Shown: positions 24,669-31,939 of the stretch, piece by piece
Numbering within the stretch: position 1 is the stretch's first letter
Layout: the number at the start of each line of letters is the position of its first letter
Assembly: GCA_017473225.1 (NCBI GenBank)
Contig: JAFUMG010000011.1
Location: 1 to 34,033 of the forward strand
Length of the DNA: 34,033 nucleotides
Origin: Oscillospiraceae bacterium
GTDB lineage: Bacteria; Bacillota; Clostridia; Oscillospirales; Oscillospiraceae
Direction: 5' to 3'
Notes under the pieces: model-generated
What the model was told of the DNA's origin: nothing
The model's database searches: none
The model's input: only the letters and a program-made list of their open reading frames with translations
Translations under genes and position numbers: made by a program

Positions 24669-24962
24669 TCATTCGAGCACATGCTCCAGACCCATCTGCA
24701 AAATGGTCTTCACATGATCATCCGCCAGGGAGTAGAGGATGTTCTTACCCTCCCGGCGGTATTTGATCAGGTGCATCTGCTTAAGGATCCGCAGCTGGTG
24801 GGAAATGGCGCTCTGGCTCAGCTCCACCGCGTCGGCAATGTCCGTGACGCAGAGCTCCCGCTGCTGCAGCAGCGACAGGATATGCACCCGGGTGGGATCG
24901 CCGAAGCCCTTGAAAAGGTCCGCGATCTGCTCCATGGTCTCTTTTGCGGGAATACCGCTCAT
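24669..24962 (-). CDS. ArsR/SmtB family metal-responsive repressor, zinc type
   Basis: This small winged-helix repressor (97 residues) has the recognition helix in VELSQSAISHQLRIL (46-60). Its C-terminal helix carries Asp81, His83, His94 and Glu97 with exactly the spacing of the alpha-5 zinc site of SmtB (Asp, His, His, Glu). The ArsR-type ELCVC site is replaced by ELCVT, so arsenic sensing is unlikely. Family members bind DNA as dimers and let go when zinc binds. AAAGGAGGG lies before the ATG. The gene has its own promoter and terminator and stands alone; no zinc exporter lies in the window. Its targets must be elsewhere or it controls itself. Confidence 0.88.
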   Translation of the reverse strand: MSGIPAKETMEQIADLFKGFGDPTRVHILSLLQQRELCVTDIADAVELSQSAISHQLRILKQMHLIKYRREGKNILYSLADDHVKTILQMGLEHVLE

Positions 24963-24990
24963 CGGCGCTCCCTCCTTTCCGTTTTTCTAT

Positions 24991-25019
24991 ATTTTAGCCT
25001 AATTTTCCGAAAGTTGCAA
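24991..25019 (-). promoter_or_regulatory. Promoter of the ArsR-family gene
   Basis: On the minus strand TTGCAA (25019-25014) and TAAAAT (24996-24991) are separated by 17 bases. I see no clear 12-2-12 operator palindrome nearby. Confidence 0.65.
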
Positions 25020-25024
25020 CCTTT

Positions 25025-26725
25025 TTATTTCAGGGCTTCCCGCAGCGCCCTTGCAATGGGCAGCATCTCCTCCGGGCGCAGCTTTTCGACCTTGCGGTCG
25101 TAGGTCCGCAGGCCGTTGGTCTCGTCCTCCACGTCGGAGACCTGGGTATACACCGCGGCGCAGAGTCCCTCCCGGACGCAGGGCACCACCTGCTCCATGT
25201 ACAGCTTCGTCACAGTTTCCACAAAGGGCTCCCGCTCCGTGAATTTGCCGTAGCCGTAGGTCTCGTCAGGATTGAAGGAATGGCCCGCCACCTTGCAGGA
25301 ATAGCCGCCGAATTCCGACAGCACCAGGGGCTTGTCCGTCCCTTTCAGATGGATCTTCCGGAAATACACATGGCGGCTGTCCACATCCGTCTTCTTCTGC
25401 CGGAACCAGCCGGAGGTGGAATCGATCCAGCGGGTGTCGTCCAGCCTTCTCAGCTCCTCATAGACGCTGTCGCTGTCGAACTGGCCCCAGCCCTCGTTGA
25501 AGATGGTCCAGCAGCAGATGCAGGGGTGGTTTTTCAGTTGCTTTACCGTGGCTTCCATGCCCAGCAGGAACATCTCCCGGGTCAGCTCGTCCCTGTGGAG
25601 CTTCCTGTCCGGCAGGGTGTGGGAGCCGGGAAAGAGCGTGGGGATGACCGTATCATGGACATAGGAATATTTGCCGTTATTGACCATGTCCTGGAAGACC
25701 ACCATGCCCAGCCTGTCGCACTGGTAGTAAAATTCCTCCGGCTCCACCTTGATGTGCTTGCGGAGCATGTTGAAGCCCAAGTGCTTCATGGCCAGAATAT
25801 CGTCGGCATAGCACTCCGGGCTGGCGGGGGTGAACAGGCCGTCGGGCCAGTAGCCCTGGTCCAGCAGGCCGTGGAAGAAATAGGGCTCGCCGTTGAGGCA
25901 CAGCCGCCGGTAATTGCCGACCTTTTTGATCTCCAGCGTGCGGATGGCGAAGTAGGATCCGACCCGGTCCTCCCCCGCTTCCACCGTGAAATCATAGAGA
26001 TAGGGGTCCTCCGGGCTCCAGAAACGGGGATTTTCCGGGGAGATCGTCACCTTTCCCCCTTCCAGCGCGTATTGCCCCAGCCCCGCCACTGTGACGGTGC
26101 CATCCAGGGCAGGCTCGGTGGAGATCAGGACCGACGCGCCCCGGTTTTCGATATGGAGCTTCTCAATGTAGGACTCCGGCACGCTTTCCAGCCACACCGT
26201 CTGCCAGATGCCGGACACGGGCGTGTACCACATGCCGCCCCGCTTTAGGGTCTGCTTTCCGTAGGGCATATCCGTTTTTCTCAGGTCGTCACGGACCTGA
26301 ATGACAATTTCATTTTCCGCCTTCAGGGCATCGGTAATATCATAAGTACTGGCCTGATAGCCGCCCACGCAGCCGCCCAGACATTCCCCGTTGACATAGA
26401 CCATCGAGATCTGATCCGCCGCGCCGACGTGCAGCAGGACCCGGCCCCGGTGAAACCCCTCCGGGAGCGTCACGAACCGGCGATAAGTCAGGCCGCTGTC
26501 CTCGGGAAAATGCGCTCCGATGCCGGAGAGCCGGCTCTCGGTGCAGAATGGCACCTGAATGGTCCGGTCATACGCTTCCGGCAACGTCTCCCAGGGGCAT
26601 ACCGCAAAATCCCATTCCCCGTTGAGATTGAGATACGAATCCCGCTTCATCTGGGGCCGGGGATAGCAGGTCCAGGGGGTACCCTCCAGCTTCTCCCCCG
26701 CCGCCGTCATCAAATCAACCAGCAT
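25025..26725 (-). CDS. Glycoside hydrolase family 2 (beta-galactosidase/beta-glucuronidase type)
   Basis: This retaining glycosidase of 566 residues has the GH2 layout: sugar-binding jelly roll (about 28-180), immunoglobulin-like domain (about 185-265), then a TIM barrel. The acid/base glutamate is Glu411 in IFNEGWG and the nucleophile is Glu471 in VLSEFGGY. The barrel also shows GFNMLRKHIKVEPE. There is no signal peptide, so it acts inside the cell on imported or small glycosides. The ATG at 26725 has GGGAGGAG about 7 bases upstream; the frame extends to 26806 but that part spans the promoter. GH2 enzymes include beta-galactosidases, glucuronidases and mannosidases; sequence alone does not decide. 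Confidence 0.9.
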   Translation of the reverse strand: MLVDLMTAAGEKLEGTPWTCYPRPQMKRDSYLNLNGEWDFAVCPWETLPEAYDRTIQVPFCTESRLSGIGAHFPEDSGLTYRRFVTLPEGFHRGRVLLHVGAADQISMVYVNGECLGGCVGGYQASTYDITDALKAENEIVIQVRDDLRKTDMPYGKQTLKRGGMWYTPVSGIWQTVWLESVPESYIEKLHIENRGASVLISTEPALDGTVTVAGLGQYALEGGKVTISPENPRFWSPEDPYLYDFTVEAGEDRVGSYFAIRTLEIKKVGNYRRLCLNGEPYFFHGLLDQGYWPDGLFTPASPECYADDILAMKHLGFNMLRKHIKVEPEEFYYQCDRLGMVVFQDMVNNGKYSYVHDTVIPTLFPGSHTLPDRKLHRDELTREMFLLGMEATVKQLKNHPCICCWTIFNEGWGQFDSDSVYEELRRLDDTRWIDSTSGWFRQKKTDVDSRHVYFRKIHLKGTDKPLVLSEFGGYSCKVAGHSFNPDETYGYGKFTEREPFVETVTKLYMEQVVPCVREGLCAAVYTQVSDVEDETNGLRTYDRKVEKLRPEEMLPIARALREALK

Positions 26726-26756
26726 CGCTTTTCTCCTCCCGCTCTGTATTATCATG

Positions 26757-26785
26757 ATTTTACCATCCCCCGTCAGGACTGTCAA
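26757..26785 (-). promoter_or_regulatory. Promoter of the GH2 gene
   Basis: On the minus strand TTGACA (26785-26780) and TAAAAT (26762-26757) are separated by 17 bases, about 30 bases before the chosen start. Confidence 0.82.
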
Positions 26786-26844
26786 GGAAGGCGGGTTTTC
26801 TTTCATAAACCATACTTCGTTTCATTAAGAATTCAGAAACACTC

Positions 26845-26873
26845 TTTTCAAAACGCTTCAAATGTGTTATAGT
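26845..26873 (+). promoter_or_regulatory. Probable promoter of the GT2-GtrA gene
   Basis: TTTTCA (26845-26850) and TATAGT (26868-26873) are separated by 17 bases; the -35 is weak. It is divergent from the GH2 promoter. Confidence 0.5.
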
Positions 26874-26922
26874 ATATTGAGTCTTTATGTGATCGAATAT
26901 AGAAAGAAGATGAGACAATCTG

Positions 26923-28041
26923 ATGAACGATCTTTCCAAAATTTCGGTAGTCCTGCCTTCTCTGGACCCCGATGAGAAGCTGACCGCCGTCATCGACGGT
27001 CTGCTGGAATACGGCTTTACCGATATCATTCTGGTCAACGACGGCAGTAAGCAGGAAAACCTGCATTACTTCACGGACGCCGCCGCGGCCCACCCCGAGA
27101 TCCATCTGCTGCACCATGAGGTCAACCGCGGCAAGGGTGCGGCTCTGAAAACCGCCTTCACCTGGTTCCTCCAAAACCGTCCCGAGGGTCTCGGCGTCGT
27201 CACGGTGGACGGCGACAACCAGCATCACCCCGCCGATACCCGGGCCTGCTGCGAGCACATGCTGGAGACCGGCAATGTGGTCCTGGGCTGCCGGGATTTC
27301 AACCAGGATGACGTCCCTCCCCGGAGCCGCTTCGGCAACAAGACCACCTCCGCCGTGTTCAAGATCTTCGTGGGCATGACCATTTCCGACACCCAGACCG
27401 GCCTGCGGGCCATCCCCCGGGAGGCTCTGGAGGTATTCAACACCGTCAAGGGCGACCGGTTTGAGTACGAGACCAATATGCTGCTGGCCATGAAGGACAA
27501 CGCCATCGATTTCGACGAGGTCAAGATCCGCACCGTGTACATCGAGGAAAACGCCAGCTCCCATTTCCATCCCATCCGGGACTCCTGGCGGATCTACAAG
27601 CTGATCCTGGCCCATTTCTTCCGCTATACCGCCGTGTCCATCTGCAGCGCCATCATCGACAACGGTCTTTACGCCTTGCTGGATCTCCTGCTCCACAGCA
27701 CCCTGGCAGGCTTGGCTCTGACCACCGTCTGCACCGCCGGCGCCCGGGTGGTCTCCTCCCTGTTCAATTTCTTCATGAACAAGAAGGTGGTCTTCAAGAC
27801 CAACGCTTCCACCGGCAAGGCCATGCTGCGCTACTATGCCCTGGCTATCCCCCAGCTGGCCGCCCAAGCGCTGCTGACCCAGGGCGTCTACTGGCTGCTG
27901 CGTATTCCTGAGGGCGCCACCGGCTGGCGGACCCTGATCTACGCGGTGGTGATGACCGTGCTGTACATCGTCAGCTTCATGATCCAGCAGCGCTGGGTCT
28001 TCGCCCCCCAGAAGAAAGAAAAACAGGAGGTCAAGAAATGA
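26923..28041 (+). CDS. Glycosyltransferase family 2 fused to a GtrA membrane domain
   Basis: Residues 1-225 form a DPM1-like GT-A transferase: VNDGS (38-42), NRGKGAAL (68-75) and the metal-binding DGDNQH (96-101). Residues about 231-365 form a GtrA domain with four membrane helices, starting FFRYTAVSICSAIIDNGLYA and ending QQRWVFAP. DPM1-like enzymes move a sugar from a nucleotide to polyprenyl phosphate; GtrA proteins are thought to help flip the product. The fusion thus could both make and flip a lipid-linked sugar for wall decoration. The ribosome site is weak (AAGAAGATGAG). The stop overlaps the next gene (ATGA), which supports a shared lipid-carrier role. Confidence 0.92.
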   Translation: MNDLSKISVVLPSLDPDEKLTAVIDGLLEYGFTDIILVNDGSKQENLHYFTDAAAAHPEIHLLHHEVNRGKGAALKTAFTWFLQNRPEGLGVVTVDGDNQHHPADTRACCEHMLETGNVVLGCRDFNQDDVPPRSRFGNKTTSAVFKIFVGMTISDTQTGLRAIPREALEVFNTVKGDRFEYETNMLLAMKDNAIDFDEVKIRTVYIEENASSHFHPIRDSWRIYKLILAHFFRYTAVSICSAIIDNGLYALLDLLLHSTLAGLALTTVCTAGARVVSSLFNFFMNKKVVFKTNASTGKAMLRYYALAIPQLAAQALLTQGVYWLLRIPEGATGWRTLIYAVVMTVLYIVSFMIQQRWVFAPQKKEKQEVKK

Positions 28042-28631
28042 TTTTGAACCTACTGAACGCCCTGGCCGTGAGCTTTGACCTTCCCATTCTGGACTGGATC
28101 CAGGCCCATCTCCAGTGCGGCCTTCTGGATATCCTGATGCCCATCATCACCCTCTTCGGTGAGGACGGCATTTTCTGGATCGCCTGCGCGGTGCTGCTGC
28201 TGATCCTCAAAAAGCACCGCAAGACCGGCCTTGCCATGGCCTTTGCCCTGATCATGGGCCTTGTGGTATGCAATATGACCCTCAAGCCGCTGATTGGCCG
28301 CATTCGGCCCTACGATTTCCAGGCCCAGAATTACGGCATCACCATCAAGCTGCTGGTGGACGGGCTCCACGATTACTCCTTCCCCTCCGGCCACACCATC
28401 GCTTCCTTCGAAGCGGCTACGGTGCTCCTGCTGAACAATAAAAAGCTGGGCATCCCCGCCATGATCCTGGCCTGCCTGATCGCCTTCTCCCGGCTGTACC
28501 TCTACGTCCATTATCCCACCGACGTGCTGGTTTCCATCGTGCTGGGCATCGGCATCGCCTTCCTGGCCAACTGGCTCGCGGGCCTGTGCTTCCGGAAATT
28601 CAAAAAAGGGAAATTCGAGAAAAAAGCATAA
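28038..28631 (+). CDS. PAP2-family membrane phosphatase
   Basis: This 197-residue polytopic protein has the three PAP2 active-site blocks: K-x6-RP (Lys83 to Pro91), PSGH (116-119) and SR-x5-H-x3-D (Ser151, Arg152, His158, Asp162). The family removes phosphates from lipid phosphates, including undecaprenyl pyrophosphate, at the outer membrane face. Its start overlaps the GT2-GtrA stop by four bases, and GGAGG lies upstream. Together the pair fits a lipid-linked sugar pathway with recycling of the carrier. Another lipid phosphate substrate remains possible. Confidence 0.92.
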   Translation: MILNLLNALAVSFDLPILDWIQAHLQCGLLDILMPIITLFGEDGIFWIACAVLLLILKKHRKTGLAMAFALIMGLVVCNMTLKPLIGRIRPYDFQAQNYGITIKLLVDGLHDYSFPSGHTIASFEAATVLLLNNKKLGIPAMILACLIAFSRLYLYVHYPTDVLVSIVLGIGIAFLANWLAGLCFRKFKKGKFEKKA

Positions 28632-28636
28632 CGACC

Positions 28637-28668
28637 AACGAGCCCGGCACCAGCCGGGCTCGTTTTCA
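28637..28668 (+). terminator. Terminator of the GT2-GtrA/PAP2 operon
   Basis: Perfect 12-bp arms (28637-28648 with 28653-28664) and a 4-base loop are followed by a short T-run (TTTTC). Confidence 0.85.
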
Positions 28669-28676
28669 TACTGTTG

Positions 28677-28973
28677 AATTGTAGTTTATCGCACTGGCGC
28701 GGGAGCGCCCATGGCTTCCCCCGGGGGGAAGCTGTCAAAAATCTCTGATTTTTGACTGATGAGGAATGCGGGCGAAAATCTTAGGTTTTTGCATCTATAT
28801 CAGGCCTGCTCCGAACTTTCAACATAGAATAAGCCTTCACGCTGTCTGAAACTATTAGATGATCGCCCGAATTCCTCATCCGACCCGGCTTGCGCCGGGC
28901 CACCTTCCCCCCGGGGGAAGGCATGGCGGCTGCGCCGCCGAACGGAACGCTAAACTACAATTTAATAATCACC
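28677..28973. repeat. Modular palindromic repeat, copy 3
   Basis: Outer ends AATTGTAGTTTATCG (28677 on) and CGCTAAACTACAATTT (to 28973) are complements. The core is unlike the other copies: palindrome CTTCCCCCGGGGGGAAG on the left, CTTCCCCCCGGGGGAAG on the right, with TGATGAGGAAT and ATTCCTCAT as a further pair inside. It lies between convergent genes. Confidence 0.82.
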
Positions 28974-28980
28974 AACACAC

Positions 28981-29012
28981 AGAAAAAGAGTCCGGTTTGT
29001 ACCGGACTCTTT
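28981..29012 (-). terminator. Terminator of the DUF1292 gene
   Basis: Perfect 12-bp arms (28985-28996 with 29001-29012) with a 4-base loop; on the minus strand the T-run continues from the stem (TTTTTCT). The plus-strand side is T-rich as well, so it may work both ways. Confidence 0.85.
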
Positions 29013-29015
29013 ATT

Positions 29016-29363
29016 TTATTCCTCAGTCTTTTCGGCTTCGGCGGCTTCCTGCTGGGCCTGGTGGGCTTCCATCAGCTTCTTGCGCATCTCGTTCATGGCG
29101 TCCTCCTGGAGGCCGTTCATGATATCCCGGACCATCATCCATTCCTGCTCGCTCTCAATGGGCGCCAGGGAAATGTCCTCCGCGTCGGGATCGTAGGTGG
29201 CGTAGAAAACGCTGGGATTGCCCTCCCGGTCCTTGGAATGGTCGGTAAAGGCCATGTAGTGCTTGCCGGTCTCCTGGCTCTGGAACTTGAAGAGAATGTC
29301 ACAGACGATCTCATGACCGCCGGCCATCACGGAAAACTTGTTGTTTGCAAACTTGTCGCTCAT
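29016..29363 (-). CDS. DUF1292 family protein
   Basis: The 115-residue protein matches the DUF1292 pattern: an N-terminal beta-rich part with HEIVCDILFKFQSQETGKHYMAFTD and FYATYDPD, then an acidic, helical tail rich in E, A and Q. The function of the family is unknown. In many Firmicutes the gene sits by ruvX and alaS; here it is alone. The ATG at 29363 has GGAGG about 9 bases upstream; an ATG five codons earlier overlaps that site. It has its own promoter and terminator. Confidence 0.85.
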   Translation of the reverse strand: MSDKFANNKFSVMAGGHEIVCDILFKFQSQETGKHYMAFTDHSKDREGNPSVFYATYDPDAEDISLAPIESEQEWMMVRDIMNGLQEDAMNEMRKKLMEAHQAQQEAAEAEKTEE

Positions 29364-29395
29364 TGGGGTAACCTCCATGTATGTTCATTAGGGAT

Positions 29396-29424
29396 AGTAT
29401 ACCTTTTTTCGGCGAAAACTGCAA
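29396..29424 (-). promoter_or_regulatory. Promoter of the DUF1292 gene
   Basis: On the minus strand TTGCAG (29424-29419) and TATACT (29401-29396) are separated by 17 bases, next to the stop of the MFS gene. Confidence 0.75.
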
Positions 29425-29429
29425 GCATT

Positions 29430-30596
29430 TTATGCGTGGACCGGCTTTTTATTGAGCCGCTCACACATCACGATCATCAGCACGCCGATGGCCGCCAGAT
29501 ACGCGGGCAGCAGCGCGGGCGTGATGTGGTTGGCAATCAGGCCAAAGAGCGGCGGCATCGCCAGCGTACCGATGTAGGCGCTGGCCATCTGGACGCCGAT
29601 CAGCGCCTGGGAATTCTCCGCGCCGAAATGTACGGGCGTGGCATGGATCACACAGGGATAGATCGGGGCGCAGCCCAGACCCACCAGGATCAGGCCCGTC
29701 ATCGCGGCCAATTCTCCCAGGGGGAGCACCATGACGATGACGCCCACCAGGATGATCCCCTGGCCCAAGCGGATCATATTCACGTCACTGAGCTTATAGG
29801 TCAAAAAGCCGCTGGCCGCCCGGCCCACGGTAATGCCGATGAAGAACAGGCTCGCCAGGCTGGCCGCAGTCTCCTCATCCATGCCCACATGGCGCACCAG
29901 ATAGGTGCTTGCCCAAAGGCCTGCGGTCTGCTCCAGGGCGCAGTAGCAGAAGAAAGCCACCAGGATCTCCTTGGCGCCGGGGATCGCAATGATCTCCTTC
30001 AGGCTCAGAGCGCGGCTCTGGGCCCCGTTCTCCCCGCTCCCGCTGCTCATTCTTTTCTTCCACAGCGGCAGGCTCAGGAACAGCACCGCCGTCAGGAGGA
30101 TCTGAATGATGGAGATATAGCGGTAACCCATATTCCAGGTCCCGCCGCCGCTGAGGGCATAGCCCAGAATATAGGGCCCCACCGAAGCACCCACGCCCCA
30201 CATGCAGTGCAGCCAGCTCATGTGGCGGCTGGCATAGTGCAGGGCCACATAGTTGTTCAGGCTGGCATCCACACTGCCGGCGCCCAGACCCAGCGGAATG
30301 GCCCACAGGAGCAGCATCCAGTAATCGCTGCTGACGGAAAAGCCGAACAGCGCCACCGCCGTCATGCCGACGCTGATGGCGGTGATCTTTCCGGTGCCCA
30401 GGCTCCGGGTCATCCGGTCGTTCAGAAGGCTGGAAATAATGGTCCCCGCCGAGACGATGATGGAAATCGCGCCGGCATAAGAAACCGGCACATCAAACTG
30501 GACGCACATGGTCGGCCACGCGCCGCCCAGCAGCGCGTCCGGCAGGCCCAGGCTGATAAAGGACAGATAAATGATCACAAGAAGCAAATGTACCAT
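29430..30596 (-). CDS. MFS transporter (sugar/fucose-permease-like)
   Basis: The 388-residue protein has about twelve hydrophobic helices with a charged mid-loop (about 180-200), the standard MFS shape. The loop between helices 2 and 3 reads SLLNDRMTRSLGTGK, near the family motif. The segment GSVDASLNNYVALHYASRHMS resembles the fucose/glucose permease branch, so a sugar or sugar-like substrate is a guess. AAGGAGG lies 8 bases before the ATG. It is divergent from the AraC-type regulator across a 105-base gap, which suggests that the regulator controls it in response to the substrate. Confidence 0.88.
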   Translation of the reverse strand: MVHLLLVIIYLSFISLGLPDALLGGAWPTMCVQFDVPVSYAGAISIIVSAGTIISSLLNDRMTRSLGTGKITAISVGMTAVALFGFSVSSDYWMLLLWAIPLGLGAGSVDASLNNYVALHYASRHMSWLHCMWGVGASVGPYILGYALSGGGTWNMGYRYISIIQILLTAVLFLSLPLWKKRMSSGSGENGAQSRALSLKEIIAIPGAKEILVAFFCYCALEQTAGLWASTYLVRHVGMDEETAASLASLFFIGITVGRAASGFLTYKLSDVNMIRLGQGIILVGVIVMVLPLGELAAMTGLILVGLGCAPIYPCVIHATPVHFGAENSQALIGVQMASAYIGTLAMPPLFGLIANHITPALLPAYLAAIGVLMIVMCERLNKKPVHA

Positions 30597-30624
30597 ATTG
30601 CGTTCCTCCTTACTTTCTGCTATG

Positions 30625-30667
30625 ATTATATCAGCAAAGGAAAGAAAGTGTTAGGCGGATACCGCCT
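30625..30667. promoter_or_regulatory. MFS/AraC intergenic control region
   Basis: On the minus strand TATAAT (30630-30625) is a probable -10 for the MFS gene, with no good -35, as is common for activator-dependent promoters. A 6-bp inverted repeat AGGCGG-ATA-CCGCCT (30653-30667) lies about 25 bases further upstream and is a candidate operator. Confidence 0.5.
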
Positions 30668-30701
30668 GTTTTCTAGGACAAAACCGCCAAAGGAGGAGCA
30701 T

Positions 30702-31592
30702 ATGGCAATCGGAGAATGCAACACCACCGTAGACAGCCGGGGCCGGGAGCTGCTGCAGCACGGCACCGTAGCCTTCCCCATCGCCTGCTATCACGACGAC
30801 TTCCGCAAAATGAACGTTCCCTGGCACTGGCACGAGGAGCTGGAAGCCGTGGTCATCAGCGAGGGCAGCTGCACCGTCGCCGCGGGCAGCGAAAAAATCG
30901 TCCTTCACGCGGGCGAGGGCTTTTTCATCAACTCCGGCGTTCTCCATGGGGCCTGGGACAACGCCGCCACCGGCTGCCGGTTCCATTCCCTGGTATTCCA
31001 CCCACGGCTGGTGGGCGGCAGCCTGGACAGCGTCTATTACCAGAGCTACCTCCAGCCCCTGCTGGCGGATCCCTCCCTGGAGATCATTCCCCTCCGCCCT
31101 GAGATCCCCTGGCAGAAGGGGGCGCTGGAGGCCATTGAGAGCGCCTGGCAGCAGTGCCTGCGGGAAGCCGACGGCTACGAATTCCAGGCCAGAAACGCCC
31201 TGTCGGAACTGATCTGGCTGCTGCACCGCAATCTGAACGCGCCCCGCCGCCATACCAGCGAAAAATCCCTCCGGGACGCGGAACGGATCAAGACCATGCT
31301 GAGCTTCATCCACGGGAATTTCGCATCGGAGCTGACCACCCGGGCCATCGCGTCCAGCGCCATGATCAGCGAAAGCGAAGCCCTCCGCTGCTTCCGCGCC
31401 ACCATCGGCACCACCCCGATCCAGTATGTGAAGCAGTACCGCATCCAGCAGGCAGCCCAGCTGCTGGATACTCCGGAAAAGATATCCGACATCGCCGCCC
31501 GCTGCGGCTTTCAGGACATGAGCTATTTCACCAGGACCTTCCGGGAGCTCAAGGGCTGCACACCCACGGAATACCGGCAGGGCAAAGCATAA
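30702..31592 (+). CDS. AraC family transcriptional regulator
   Basis: This 296-residue regulator has an N-terminal cupin-like sensing domain (WHWHEELEAVVISEGSCTV at about 43-61) and a C-terminal pair of helix-turn-helix motifs (about 195-296, including LTTRAIASSAMISESEALRCF and ISDIAARCGFQDMSYFTRTF). AAAGGAGGAG lies directly before the ATG; the frame is open far upstream across other genes, but that part is not coding. It is divergent from the MFS gene, the usual place for a local regulator. It most likely activates the transporter when the substrate binds the cupin. Confidence 0.93.
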   Translation: MAIGECNTTVDSRGRELLQHGTVAFPIACYHDDFRKMNVPWHWHEELEAVVISEGSCTVAAGSEKIVLHAGEGFFINSGVLHGAWDNAATGCRFHSLVFHPRLVGGSLDSVYYQSYLQPLLADPSLEIIPLRPEIPWQKGALEAIESAWQQCLREADGYEFQARNALSELIWLLHRNLNAPRRHTSEKSLRDAERIKTMLSFIHGNFASELTTRAIASSAMISESEALRCFRATIGTTPIQYVKQYRIQQAAQLLDTPEKISDIAARCGFQDMSYFTRTFRELKGCTPTEYRQGKA

Positions 31593-31597
31593 GGAAT

Positions 31598-31626
31598 AAC
31601 GCCGGAGGGGATACCCCTCCGGCGTT
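31598..31626 (+). terminator. Terminator of the AraC-type gene
   Basis: Perfect 13-bp arms (31598-31610 with 31614-31626) around loop ATA, starting 6 bases past the stop codon. The T-run after it is short (TTAATC). Confidence 0.75.
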
Positions 31627-31647
31627 AATCAATCATAGGTGGATTTC

Positions 31648-31907
31648 AAATTGTAGTTTATCGCTCCGTTGAACAGTGGTTGCGGCATCTAAAAAATACA
31701 CTGTCATTGCGAGCCAGTCCGCAGACTGGCGTGGCAATCTCCCATGGTGACGCACCTGTGCTGGATGTCCAAAAGTCTTGATACTTCCGGGAAAAACTGT
31801 AGTCCCCATCCTTGTAAGTTCACGGAAGAACGGGGGGATTGCCACGCCAGCGTGCGCGCTGGCTCGCAATGACATACTTCTTTTTAACTGCCCGCTAAAC
31901 TACAATT
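31648..31907. repeat. Modular palindromic repeat, copy 4
   Basis: Outer ends AAATTGTAGTTTATCG (31648 on) and CGCTAAACTACAATT (to 31907) are complements; the left flank GGATTTC is shared with copy 1. The core (31702-31874) begins TGTCATTGCGAGCCAG and ends CTGGCTCGCAATGACA, with GTGGCAATCTCC and GGGATTGCCAC as an inner pair. It lies between convergent genes. Confidence 0.85.
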
Positions 31908-31939
31908 CGATTTTCTGAACTATTTTCCCGACTCTCGAT

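Noticed and set aside
24669-24962. Arsenic-responsive ArsR
   Set aside because: The arsenic-binding ELCVC motif is ELCVT here and no ars genes are present; the alpha-5 zinc residues are intact.
28890-30701. Upstream extension of the AraC-type frame
   Set aside because: It runs antisense to the MFS and DUF1292 genes and through a repeat; a strong ribosome site defines the real start at 30702.
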